Source: Stentor coeruleus (lineage: Eukaryota; Ciliophora; Heterotrichea; Heterotrichida; Stentoridae). From it: 23,990 nucleotides of DNA. Shown here piece by piece: positions 7,737 to 16,176 of the stretch. Position 1 is the stretch's first letter. Every line of letters starts with the position of its first letter. Under the pieces are notes generated by a model. That model was given only the letters and a program-made list of their open reading frames with translations, was not told the DNA's origin and searched no databases. The DNA is taken from assembly GCA_001970955.1 (NCBI GenBank), contig MPUH01001107.1:1-23990 (forward strand), written 5' to 3'. The translations under genes and the position numbers were made by a program.

Positions 7737-9129
7737 TTAGCATATTCCTGCACACAGAGTCACAATAATTCCTGTAACATTATCTGCAGTCTTCCTAGAA
7801 TGTACCGCCCCTGTAACAACATCTTTAATAACCCTACAAGGATCTTGTTCTGTGATTCTCATCCTTTTAAGATTATCTCTAATACACAAAACAAGTTCTT
7901 GATTAGTATAAGCTTCATACATCCCATCACATCCAAGTACAATAAATTCATCAATCATAGGGTTTATTTCAAAAAATTCAACTTCTGGTTCGCAAATAAC
8001 AGTTTTTTTGTTTAAAGATTTAAATTCGAAATCCCCAAATGCTCTTGAAACACCAAGTTTTCCTAAAACCCTACCAGAAGTAACAAACCCTCCAGATTCT
8101 TCAATCCTAGCTTTTTCACTAGGCAAATCAGGCTTATGATCATTAGATAACTGTAAAGCTTCCCCTCTTCTACTCATCACAGCCCTACTATCCCCAGTAT
8201 TTGCCACAATAATATTCCTCCCAGTAATCATAACAACAATAGCTGTTGCCCCCATAACTTTACTCATTTCTGGATTATTTTTATTATAAGCCAAATCACA
8301 TTCATTAAAAGCTTGAATAATCATCGGTCTCCATTCTTGTATATTACAATTTCCTTTAAGCGCTTTATGTATATATTCATACAAATTAGCCTTTAAATAT
8401 TCAGAACAAGAATTTCCCCCATGACCATCAAAAACCCCATAAAAAGCTACAGGTTGATCAAAAATATTTAAATCTTGTATCACACAGTCTGTATCTTCCA
8501 TAGCAACACGAAGGCCAATATTTGACCATTTCCCATAATTAAACCGACAGACTTCAAATTGTAAAGTCCCGAGTTCTATTTCAAACCCTGGACAAAGCTT
8601 GGTTTCTTTTATGATTCTTTTTGATACTAAACCGTTTAGTACTTTTACTATATATAAAGTATCTTCTCTAATAATTTCTAATGAGAAGTAGTGTAATGAT
8701 GGGAATATATAGTCTGTTGGGTTTTTTGATGAGATTTTAAGGCTTTTTGTTACTTGGATTTTATTAGAACCCCATGTTAGCTCCAGGATCGGTAAAGATA
8801 TGTCTAAGGCTGTTACTGTGAGGATGATGTTGCCTATTTTTAACTGGTCAGATAAAAACAGAGGAGTTGGATTGTTTGGACCTAGTTTGAGCCAGGTACC
8901 TTTCTGATTAGACATATCGGATATGAAGAAATCGTTTTTGTATTCGATTTTTGTATGCAGGGGCTCGAGAGATGCATTTTGAAGACTTGCTGTAACACCT
9001 AAAGCTTCAAAATTCCCACATCCTAAAATTTCTGGCTCCTATGTTAACTCTTACATTGCTATTTAGGTAGATAAACTTTCCGGAATATAAGCCACTAGTG
9101 CATTTCAAGAGTAACTCGTAAGGCTCCAT
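7737..9129 (-). CDS. FHA-FHA-PP2C protein phosphatase (one 16-nt intron)
   Basis: Spliced product 458 residues: exon 1 9129-9055, intron 9054-9039, exon 2 9038-7737. A metal-dependent Ser/Thr phosphatase. Residues ~5-100 form an FHA (phosphothreonine-binding) domain: EILGCGNFEALG, then a LEPLHTKIEY core and NQKGTWLKLG. Residues ~106-190 look like a second, degenerate FHA (PSLHYFSLEI, LYIVKVLNG, GFEIELG). The PP2C domain follows, with RVAMED at 202-207, FDGHGG around 228-233, NTGDSRAV, LGCDG with Asp 396, and the final DN at 444-445. All metal-binding Asp residues are present, so it should be active. Without splicing, the frame from 9129 stops after a few dozen codons; the Met at 8915 would start inside the first FHA domain. 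FHA plus PP2C also occurs in plant KAPP, which docks on phosphorylated receptor kinases; the same logic is likely here. Ends with TAA. Confidence 0.9.
9039..9054 (-). other. 16-nt spliceosomal intron in FHA-PP2C
   Basis: GTAAGAGTTAACATAG, phase 0. Removing it joins exon 1 to the FHA domain in frame; retaining it shifts the frame and hits TGA about 35 nt past the intron. A11 lies 5 nt before the 3' end, the same spacing as A10 in the 15-nt introns. Confidence 0.88.
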
Positions 9130-9734
9130 TTATTAACCTTTAGTTTTATTATATTGTTATGGCTAATCATAAGTCTTATTGTATTATAAAAATTACTGAA
9201 AATTGTTGGGGATTAGAATGGGTATGAGGCTGAGGAGATTTTTAGGTAGTGGGCTTTTGGAATATAATGTTATATTGATCTTTTTAGTAGGAGATTTTAG
9301 GTTTTTTTATTTGATAGTAGGATTTCGGATAGGATTTATAAAGAATTATATAGGAATTATAAAGGATTTTTTAAAGACAGATGAGGAGTTTTAGGATAGA
9401 AAATAGTTTCTAATTTGTAATAAATTGGTTAAATGCTTGAATATTTTTGTATAAAGATTTCAGTTAAGGAATAAAAGGGTTAATTATAATTTGGTTAAGA
9501 GGATTAAATATAGTTAAACTATTGAATATTTATTCCTTTACCTCAAATATATTTTCCTGACTAAAGCTGCCTAAAATTATAACCTACTTTCTCTCAAAAA
9601 ACCCAATAATCAAGAATTTTCCTATATTAAAAACCTAACACCTATCTTACAACAGAATCTTTATTTCACTAAAAACTTTATTAAAAAAAGCAAACTAAAA
9701 CTCTACAATCTAACACCCACTTTTATCAAAACCG
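9130..9734. other. Intergenic region between the two PP2C genes
   Basis: Contains the 5' flank of FHA-PP2C (G-rich on +, so C-rich in sense, to ~9400) and the 3' flank of the IQ-CBM48-PP2C gene (C/A-rich on + from ~9535). A 63-codon frame at 9203-9394 (+) is Gly/Phe/Ile-rich and lies in this skewed 5' flank, so it is probably not a gene. Confidence 0.5.
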
Positions 9735-11153
9735 TTACTTTAAAGCTAAAGCAACAATAACACTTGTATCATCAAGCTTTCCACCTCTATGATTCATCCC
9801 AGCTTTCTCAGCATTTCTGGCAAATGGTGACCAATACTCAGTATCCCATCCTTTTTGTATAGCCATCATAACAAGTTCTTTAGCTACTCTTACACAATAA
9901 TCCTTAGGAGCTAAAGAAAATTTCTTTATCATTAAAACAATCTTAATAATATCCTCACAATACACATTATCAAAAAGCCCATCTGTTCCTATCACGACCA
10001 CATCTTCATTTTCTATATCAAATTCTTCAACTTTAGCATCTTCAGGCCAATCATATAACCGATTTTCTATATTTTCATTTGATTTTTCTACAATATCAAC
10101 AAAACCTTTAAACCCTTTATTTATCAGATCTTGATATTTACTTTCATCAGGAAAATACCCAAGCTGAAAAGGACAATTAAAATAATGCTGAAGGTCAGAA
10201 CTACGAAAAACTTGTGTTAAAAGTTTTGTTTTATTATTTGGCCTTAGTATAATCAAACTAGAATCCCCAAGGTTTAACATATATAGTGTACTATTATATA
10301 GAAATCCTATAAGGATAGTTGAACTTCCATAGCATTTTTTTGTGTTATTAAATGCCGATTTAAGACATTTTTTTAGCATATCAGGGATTTGGTTTCTATT
10401 AAGATTTTCTAGGTTTTGGCATGAGTTTAAAAATTCGATTTTGAAGTTTTTTAAAAGCTCTTTAGAATAAAGCCCTGGATCTAAACCGTAGTTTATCCAT
10501 TCACCTACCCCATCAGCTAAACCGAAAATCTGCAGATTTTCGTCAATAAAAAGACTGTCAGCTGTATTTTCTACGGATAAAGGAGCGAAACGAGTTTTTG
10601 GATGACCAGCCATATAGGTTCCAAAGGTAAAATTAGGACCTATTGGGTTTTTTAAAGATATTAAAAGATTTTCATTTGATGTGAAGTTTTTTGATAATAG
10701 GTTTGGGATTACTATGATATTATTGAAATTTCCATAGTTGTCTTCTGAGATAAGCATTAAGGAATTAAACATCCATTCCCCGTCGACTATGAATTTTATG
10801 TGATACTTACCTGGAGTTAGAGGATTTTCAATAAAATAAGCTGAGAAAAAAATCTGACAGTGCTTGGAATATGACAATGGTATTAAGATTTTCCAGGGAG
10901 GATTAGAAAAATTGCCTGCCATGTAGACAGATATTGCTGGGAAAGGCCATTTGACTAATAAAGATATTCTAGGATGGGATATAAAAAATAAATCTTTTCT
11001 TACAAAGTAACCTCGGATATGTTTTTGGATAAAAATCGCTGCGTTGGTTCTTAGTATGTAAACTCTGTATAATAATGCACTTTTAGACATATTCCTTAGA
11101 ATAATTACCTTTGATATCTTTTGAAATATATCAGCTAAGCTATATGAATTCAT
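9735..11153 (-). CDS. IQ-CBM48-PP2C (PTC7-type) phosphatase
   Basis: 472 residues in one exon; an in-frame TAA directly precedes the ATG, fixing the start. Residues 38-54 are an IQ motif (AAIFIQKHIRGYFVRKD). Residues ~64-149 are a CBM48/AMPK-type glycogen-binding module: SVYMAGNFSNPPW, then PLTPGKYHIKFIVDGEWMFN and GNFNNIIVI. Residues ~172-472 are a PP2C domain of the PTC7/PPTC7 group, with TADS 197-200, GLADGVGEW 211-219, LNLGDSS 293-299, GTDGLFDN 389-396 and DDTSV 461-465; the metal-site Asp residues are kept. The likely role is a phosphatase recruited to storage polysaccharide and responsive to calmodulin. That is inference from domains; PTC7 enzymes elsewhere are mitochondrial or plastidic, but no clear transit peptide is seen here. 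Ends with TAA. Confidence 0.9.
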   Translation of the reverse strand: MNSYSLADIFQKISKVIILRNMSKSALLYRVYILRTNAAIFIQKHIRGYFVRKDLFFISHPRISLLVKWPFPAISVYMAGNFSNPPWKILIPLSYSKHCQIFFSAYFIENPLTPGKYHIKFIVDGEWMFNSLMLISEDNYGNFNNIIVIPNLLSKNFTSNENLLISLKNPIGPNFTFGTYMAGHPKTRFAPLSVENTADSLFIDENLQIFGLADGVGEWINYGLDPGLYSKELLKNFKIEFLNSCQNLENLNRNQIPDMLKKCLKSAFNNTKKCYGSSTILIGFLYNSTLYMLNLGDSSLIILRPNNKTKLLTQVFRSSDLQHYFNCPFQLGYFPDESKYQDLINKGFKGFVDIVEKSNENIENRLYDWPEDAKVEEFDIENEDVVVIGTDGLFDNVYCEDIIKIVLMIKKFSLAPKDYCVRVAKELVMMAIQKGWDTEYWSPFARNAEKAGMNHRGGKLDDTSVIVALALK

Positions 11154-11607
11154 TTATAGTAAACCATAATAGTCAAATTATGATTAATGAGCAGAGTTTC
11201 TATACAAATAATAGAGAATCCGATAATAAAATATACCTTAAAACTAATTGTCAACCCTAGGTATTTATTAAAAACTCATAGCTCATCATATAAAAAAACA
11301 TCATAAATTACCTAAACTCATCATCTTCGCACATCACACATCAAACAACAAAAAACCCACTCCCACTTCCCATCATCAAAAAAAATTAATTCTCAAAATA
11401 AAAATCCCCAACCCACAAACCAAACCCATTTAAAAACCCTAATATTTCTTACCACAACCTATCAAAAATCCATCCATCATACCTTCTCAACAAGCCTCAA
11501 TCATCCAAAAAATCTCTTTCTTGCACATTTCTTTCCTAATAATCCATGCCAAAATTTTCCATAAAAATATTTCCATTCATATTTCCTCATCTTGGCGCGA
11601 ACAATAA
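11154..11607. other. Divergent promoter region, PP2C / PCNA
   Basis: From ~11270 to the PCNA start the + strand is C/A-rich with almost no G, the usual 5' flank. The only clear element is the GC-rich E2F-like site at 11592-11601. No gene seen. Confidence 0.6.
11592..11601 (+). promoter_or_regulatory. E2F/DP-like site at the PCNA start
   Basis: TTGGCGCGAA (TTCGCGCCAA on the other strand) fits the E2F core TTSSCGC very well. It is the only GGCGCG word I noticed in this C-rich, CpG-poor flank, and lies 6 nt upstream of the PCNA ATG. PCNA is a classic E2F target for G1/S expression in animals and plants. Confidence 0.7.
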
Positions 11608-12381
11608 ATGTTTGAAGCACTACTGGGTAATGGGCTGATCTTGAAGAAAATCATCGAGTCAATAAAAGAACTAGTCACTGAAGTGAACTTTGAAGTAACA
11701 TCTGAAGCTATAAGCCTTCAAGCAATGGATGCATCTCATGTAGCTTTAGTTGTCTTAGTCTTAAGGGCAAGTGAATTTGAAGAATATCGTTGTGATCGTC
11801 CTCAAACCCTTGGTGTTTCTATAACAAATCTTGCTAAACTCTTAAAAATAGCAGGCAACGATGACTCTATAATCCTCCGAGCAGAAGATGAAGCCCACGT
11901 CTTAACCCTAGTTTTCACAGGTAAAAACAATGAAAAAATGTGTGAATTCAATTTAAACCTTTTAACCCTAGACTCAGAACATTTAGGAATCCCAGAACAA
12001 GAATACTCAGCTGAAGTTACAATGTCAAGCTCTGAATTCTCTAGAATCTGTAGAGAATTAACTCAAGTTACTGACACTTTAAATCTTAGTGTCGATAAAG
12101 AAAGCGTAAAATTTGCTGTTAGTGGGGATATAGGCACAGGTTCTATAACAATGAAAGCTAATAATTCAGATAAATCAGAAGAAAAACTTATTTTAAATGT
12201 TTCTGATACTGTATCTATGGCTTTTGCTTTAAGGTATTTGAATTTGTTTAATAAAGCTTCAAGTTTAAGTGATGAAGTTGTTTTATCTTTGTCTCCTGAA
12301 GTCCCGGTTGTATTGAAGTTTGCTTTTGATTTGGGGGAGTTGAAGTATTTTTTAGCACCAAAGATTGCAGAAGACGCATAA
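11608..12381 (+). CDS. PCNA: PCNA sliding clamp
   Basis: 257 residues, the normal length (human 261). The homotrimeric ring holds DNA polymerases and repair factors on DNA in the nucleus. Conserved landmarks: LQAMDASHVALVVL near residue 36, FEEYRCDRP, the interdomain connector with HLGIPEQEY, EFSRICRELT, SVKFAVSGDIGTGSI (the Lys of DKES aligns with the ubiquitinated K164), and the C-terminal LKYFLAPKIAEDA. No intron. The start is the ATG just after the E2F-like site. A Rab gene follows on the same strand after only 30 nt. Ends with TAA. Confidence 0.99.
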   Translation: MFEALLGNGLILKKIIESIKELVTEVNFEVTSEAISLQAMDASHVALVVLVLRASEFEEYRCDRPQTLGVSITNLAKLLKIAGNDDSIILRAEDEAHVLTLVFTGKNNEKMCEFNLNLLTLDSEHLGIPEQEYSAEVTMSSSEFSRICRELTQVTDTLNLSVDKESVKFAVSGDIGTGSITMKANNSDKSEEKLILNVSDTVSMAFALRYLNLFNKASSLSDEVVLSLSPEVPVVLKFAFDLGELKYFLAPKIAEDA

Positions 12382-12411
12382 TTAATATGAATTTTTTTTT
12401 AGGAATATAAA
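12382..12411 (+). promoter_or_regulatory. 30-nt PCNA-Rab spacer with T-run and TAGGA
   Basis: Contains a run of 10 T followed by AGGAATATAAA and the Rab ATG. It must hold the end signal of PCNA and the start signal of Rab, or the two are co-transcribed. The T-run plus AG resembles a splice acceptor. Confidence 0.35.
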
Positions 12412-13020
12412 ATGAATGATATTGAACAAGCTAAAGTTGTTCTGATTGGGGATGCGAATACGGGGAAGACAAGTATTGTTCAGAAGTATGTGAGTAATAC
12501 TTTTGATGACCATTCAACACCGACAATTGGGTCAACTTTTTTAAGTAAAGTTGTTGATTTTGATAAGAAATCGATAAAATTGTGTATTTGGGATACAGCT
12601 GGACAAGAAAGGTATTATAGTTTGGCAGCCAGTTACGCAAGAGATGCGAGGGTTTGTCTGATGATTTATGATATAACATCAATAGACAGCTTTAAAAACT
12701 TAGAAAGGTGGCATAAAAGTATTAAAGACCAGATAAATGAAAACTCGATAATAGTTGTTGTTGGGAATAAAGAGGATTTAATAGGCAGAGAAGCAGTTAG
12801 ATTAGTTGATGCTAGAACATTTGCTGAATCTATTAAAGCAGCTCATATTAGAGTTTCAGCAAAACAAGGAACAGGAATAGAAGAAATGTTTACTGATATT
12901 TGTCGAGACCTTTTGGGATGTGGTACTTTGAAAAAAATGCCTACTTATAGGTCTACAACTTCAGTAACACTTAGTGCTATGCAAATCAAAAATAATGATG
13001 TGAAGAAAAAATGCTGCTGA
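12412..13020 (+). CDS. Rab-family small GTPase (Rab5/Rab22-like)
   Basis: 202 residues. A membrane-trafficking switch. G1 GDANTGKT at 13-20, G2 Thr in PTIGSTF at ~38, G3 WDTAGQERYYSLA at 60-72, G4 NKED at 119-122, G5 SAK at 149-151. The catalytic Gln (Q65) is present, so GTP hydrolysis should be normal. The tail ends KKKCC, a double-cysteine geranylgeranylation site. The PTIGSTFLSK effector loop is closest to the Rab5/21/22 group (endosomal), but subfamily assignment is only approximate. The P-loop has no oncogenic-type change. The start lies 30 nt after PCNA; only the first ATG fits a complete Rab N-terminus. Ends with TGA. Confidence 0.95.
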   Translation: MNDIEQAKVVLIGDANTGKTSIVQKYVSNTFDDHSTPTIGSTFLSKVVDFDKKSIKLCIWDTAGQERYYSLAASYARDARVCLMIYDITSIDSFKNLERWHKSIKDQINENSIIVVVGNKEDLIGREAVRLVDARTFAESIKAAHIRVSAKQGTGIEEMFTDICRDLLGCGTLKKMPTYRSTTSVTLSAMQIKNNDVKKKCC

Positions 13021-13310
13021 TGATTTTTTTAGAATAGGGTAATAAATATTAGTATGTCTATATTAAGCTAGTTGTAAAGGTCATGATAATTTGAGGAATA
13101 TAAAACTTTTATGTGGAATTTTGGTTTTAATTAATTATGAGTATTGATAGGTTAGATATTTTTTTATACTTTATTAGGATGATTATGGTAGGATTTTTAT
13201 ATTATTTTAGAGATTTTTTGTGTCTTGATAAGAATAAAAATCCTTTCCACTATCTAAATCTTATCCTCTTCAACCACCAAACCTAATCCTCGAAAAAAAA
13301 TTAATAATTT
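13021..13310. other. Convergent 3' intergenic region (Rab / WD40)
   Basis: G/T-rich on + to ~13235, then C-rich: the base skew flips between the two convergent genes. No gene seen. The duplicated segment starts at 13311. Confidence 0.55.
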
Positions 13311-13424
13311 TGTTTAATCCACCATAATCATAATCATGACAACTTGCACATTAAACTTACTAAATTCTCATATCCTTTCCATCTTAAAACCTATCTCTTA
13401 CAACCTCAATCTAAATTAACTATC
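13311..13424. repeat. Direct repeat copy 1 (WD40 3' flank)
   Basis: 114 nt, nearly identical to 13427-13534. It differs by one extra hexamer (repeat of AATCAT in the AATCATAATCAT stretch) and two substitutions. It ends immediately before an ambiguous base (N at 13425). It even includes the last codons and stop of the WD40 gene. Confidence 0.9.
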
Positions 13425-13426
13425 NA

Positions 13427-13534
13427 TGTTTAATCCACCATAATCATGACAACTTGCACATTAGACTTATTAAATTCTCATATCCTTTCCATCTTAAAAC
13501 CTATCTCTTACAACCTCAATCTAAATTAACTATC
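13427..13534. repeat. Direct repeat copy 2 (WD40 3' end and flank)
   Basis: 108 nt, second copy; its end overlaps the last three codons of the WD40 gene (13526-13534). The N between the copies suggests an assembly join rather than a natural tandem repeat. Confidence 0.9.
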
Positions 13535-14488
13535 AGCAATCAAACACGTAGCAACAGTTGAGCATCTGCACTTAAGATCAACTTCCGCCAGCATTAAATC
13601 CTGAGCATTATCCACTTTCAAAAACCCATTCTTCTCCGTCTCCCCAAGTGCCTTAAAAATCGAAGTAACATTCCAAATCCTAACTTCTCCCATAGTACTA
13701 ACAGTAACAATAATTTTCCTAAACTCTTGTTGTATAAATACCGCTTTACACAATCTTCCATCATGAGCTTTAAAACTAATACTCCCTCTACCAATTCTTG
13801 ATAAAACTATTTCCCCAGTAAAATCCCCAATAAAAAAGCATTCACTACATCCTAAAAAACCAATCGATACAATCTGAATACTATGCATAAACCTGACAAA
13901 TTCATCTTTGAAATTGCATTCAACATTAAAAATACGAACTTCTCTATAGTTTTTCCCTATAAAAAAATTCCCACAAGGAGACCATTGGATTTCTTCTAAA
14001 ACAATATCTAATCTGGTTTTAAAAGATGGACGAGCTTTTACAAGATTCCATAAATAAAGCTTCCTATCACGTCCTGTTGATATAAGCATTCTAGATGATG
14101 GATGTAAAGCTAATCCTGTTATAGCTTTTCTATGTCCTTTAAAAGAATGAAGATTAGTCCAATCTTTAGTCCGCCATATAGAAATTTTACCTTGATCTGT
14201 ACCTGTTAAGACATGAGATTTACAGGATTCAATATGTTCGATAGACCCTTGGTTTTCAAAGACACCACCCATTTCTTTTAGTTCGGTTAAGTGGAAGATT
14301 CGGATCATTTCATCGAAGCCTCCGACGACTAGAGTTTCTCCTTCGATTTTTAAGGACTTTATGCAGTTCTATGTAAAGGTTACGGTTGTCACAGAAAAAG
14401 CGAAGACGGTTTCTAGAGCGTTTAGAGGACCTTTGAGACCTACAAGCCCTCCTGTATATGTTCCCACGGTAATCAGTATTTGGGACAT
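13526..14488 (-). CDS. PAK1IP1: WD40 protein, MAK11/PAK1IP1 family (one 15-nt intron)
   Basis: Spliced product 315 residues: exon 1 14488-14384 (35 codons), intron 14383-14369, exon 2 14368-13526. A beta-propeller with WD repeats: VVGGFDEMIRIFHL (~50-62), VLTGTDQGKISIWRTKDW, ISTGRDRKLYLWNLV, IVTVSTMGEVRIWNV. The pattern HPSSRMLISTGRDRKLYLWNLV followed by EIQWSPCGNFF and a late KAHDGRLCKAVF is that of PAK1IP1/yeast Mak11, a nucleolar factor of 60S ribosome assembly (Rpf2/Rrp14-type pre-60S steps). The first exon supplies the first propeller strand (ILITVGTYTGGLVGL). The ATG at 14308 is internal and would delete it. Ends with TAA, inside a duplicated segment. Family call is firm; the link to the orthologue's role is from the family. 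Confidence 0.88.
14369..14383 (-). other. 15-nt intron in the WD40 gene
   Basis: GTAACCTTTACATAG, phase 0, with T9-A10 and TAG end. Its TAG is an in-frame stop if retained. Removal gives SVTTNCIKSLKIEGETLVVG, a normal first WD repeat. Confidence 0.9.
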
Positions 14489-15131
14489 TATAAACCATTT
14501 TAGATTTTTTGGTAATTTGATGTTGGGTTTAATACTTTTTATTATGAAAAAAAGTTTTTCGTAAGTGGATTGAGGGATTAGAAAAAAGGTGTTGGGTTGT
14601 TGTTTATATAAATGTATATTTACAATTGTATTGAAGGCTTTAGGATATATAAAGTAGATAATAGTTTACTATTGATATGATAAAAACATTTTATTTGAGA
14701 AATGTTTGTAGATAGTAAAAAAATAATGGGATATTTTATATTTATGATTGTGGTCATATAAATCAGATGTAAATAAAGGAATTTTATATTGGTGATATTA
14801 AAAAGGCACAATTTTATTAGGTGGGAAACTATTTAATCACATATCTTTATACACCAATCTCAATCTTCAACCAACAACCCCAAACACCTAAAACTATCTT
14901 TTCCAATCTTCTACCTAATTTTTCCTTCTGACTTTCTATATTTTCCACATTAGATATTTAATACCTCCATAATAATTTCAACCATATCTACAAATTAAAC
15001 TAATCTCAAAACACCAATTCTCAACCTAAAAATTTTAAATCTTCCTCATATCCTAATATAAAAATCTTCCTCTTCTAATCCACAAATCCAAAAGCGGCAA
15101 ATTACCATTTATACATGAAATATAATACTTA
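14489..15131. other. Divergent intergenic region (WD40 / ataxin-2-like)
   Basis: G/T-rich on + next to the WD40 start, switching to C-rich at ~14830 toward the ataxin-2-like gene, so both 5' flanks are C-rich in sense. A small AAAGCGGCAAAT element with a CpG lies about 35 nt upstream of the ataxin-2-like start. No gene seen. Confidence 0.5.
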
Positions 15132-16142
15132 ATGGACCTTAATGATTTCTTCACAACATTGTCTAAGAATACACCAAAGGCTGTCCGAGTAAAGCTTCTT
15201 CAAAGTTGTTTCTCAAAATTCACTGACAAGAGCTGTAAAATAAAAAAACCCACCGAAAACGAACAATTTGGCAAATTAAACAAAGGATCTTCCCCAGCTT
15301 GTATATTTTTCTCTACAAAATCTCATACTCAAAGCTTTGTATTTTCTTCATTGCAATCATTAACAGTGAGATACCAACAAAAAAAATTCAAGACTGATAA
15401 AGAAATATCCAAAAGCCAAAAAGGAAGTCGTAAACTTGAAAACTGGGTATTAGAAGGTCCTGAAATTTCATTAGATAAAGGAGACCGAAATTGGAACCAG
15501 TTTGAGACTAATGAAAAACAGTATGGGGTTGTGAGTACATATAACGAAGAGCTGTATACAACAAAAAAAGTCCCTTTAAGCCAGCTTTCAAAGGAACAGA
15601 TAAAAAGAGCTAAGAAACTTGAAAAGGAAATAATAAACAAAGGGTCTAATGATTTTGATGAAGCTGAAGAAGACGAAGAAAAACTTTTTGGTGCAGTTCT
15701 TGGAACAGGGCGGTTTATAGAAAAACCTGAAGAAGACCCAGTTCCAAAGCGTGAACGAGCTACCAGTATGGGAAGTTCAATAGAGTTTTTTACAAAAGAC
15801 GAATACCGTAAAACTCGTCAGTATTTAATGAACCCACACCGTATAAAAAAAGATCATAAAAGTCCTCAGGTTGGATTTTTAGATGCATTAAATCTAAATA
15901 TAGCCCAACCAATGAATGAAGAAGTTATCTTAAGTTTCATTAAATTTAAACAAGAAAGACTACCAAGTAAAGATAATGTGCTAAATGATTTCAGAGAGTT
16001 TTCAAAAACCCTAAAAACAAGCAAGCTTGAAACAATCCATGAAGAACCTTTGAAAAATAGAATGAAAAGTGTCTTAGATATTTTTATAACCACATGGAAG
16101 GGTGTTAACACCCTAACACCCAATAATAAAATGATTATATAA
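15132..16142 (+). CDS. ATXN2: Ataxin-2-like protein with LsmAD domain
   Basis: 336 residues. Ataxin-2/Pbp1 proteins bind RNA and regulate poly(A) tails, stress granules and translation. The LsmAD domain is clear at ~121-170: NWNQFETNEKQYGVVSTY, then a conserved spacing to a charged helix (KRAKKLEKEI); human ATXN2 has the same NExxYGVVSTY core. Just before it, FKTDKEISK matches the end of the family's Sm-like region, but the Sm signature (NGxxYxGxF) is not recognisable in residues 1-90, so that fold is strongly diverged or missing. I see no clear PAM2 (poly(A)-binding-protein) motif and no polyQ. Much shorter than animal ataxin-2. First gene of a run of three with 34- and 26-nt gaps. Ends with TAA. 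Confidence 0.8.
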   Translation: MDLNDFFTTLSKNTPKAVRVKLLQSCFSKFTDKSCKIKKPTENEQFGKLNKGSSPACIFFSTKSHTQSFVFSSLQSLTVRYQQKKFKTDKEISKSQKGSRKLENWVLEGPEISLDKGDRNWNQFETNEKQYGVVSTYNEELYTTKKVPLSQLSKEQIKRAKKLEKEIINKGSNDFDEAEEDEEKLFGAVLGTGRFIEKPEEDPVPKRERATSMGSSIEFFTKDEYRKTRQYLMNPHRIKKDHKSPQVGFLDALNLNIAQPMNEEVILSFIKFKQERLPSKDNVLNDFREFSKTLKTSKLETIHEEPLKNRMKSVLDIFITTWKGVNTLTPNNKMII

Positions 16143-16176
16143 ATCGATAATATGCCTTTATTTTCATAGAATTAAT
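16143..16176 (+). promoter_or_regulatory. 34-nt spacer, ataxin-2-like / coiled-coil gene
   Basis: Contains CCTTTATTTTCATAG followed by AATTAAT and the ATG: a pyrimidine tract plus AG. The AGAATTAATATGA string around the start recurs at the next gene. Confidence 0.35.

Noticed and set aside
9203..9394. 63-codon frame as a gene
   Set aside because: Lies in the skewed 5' flank of a minus-strand gene and has no recognisable features.
15329..15640. 103-codon minus-strand frame
   Set aside because: Antisense shadow of the LsmAD gene; Ser/Phe/Leu-rich as expected from reverse-complemented Lys/Glu codons.
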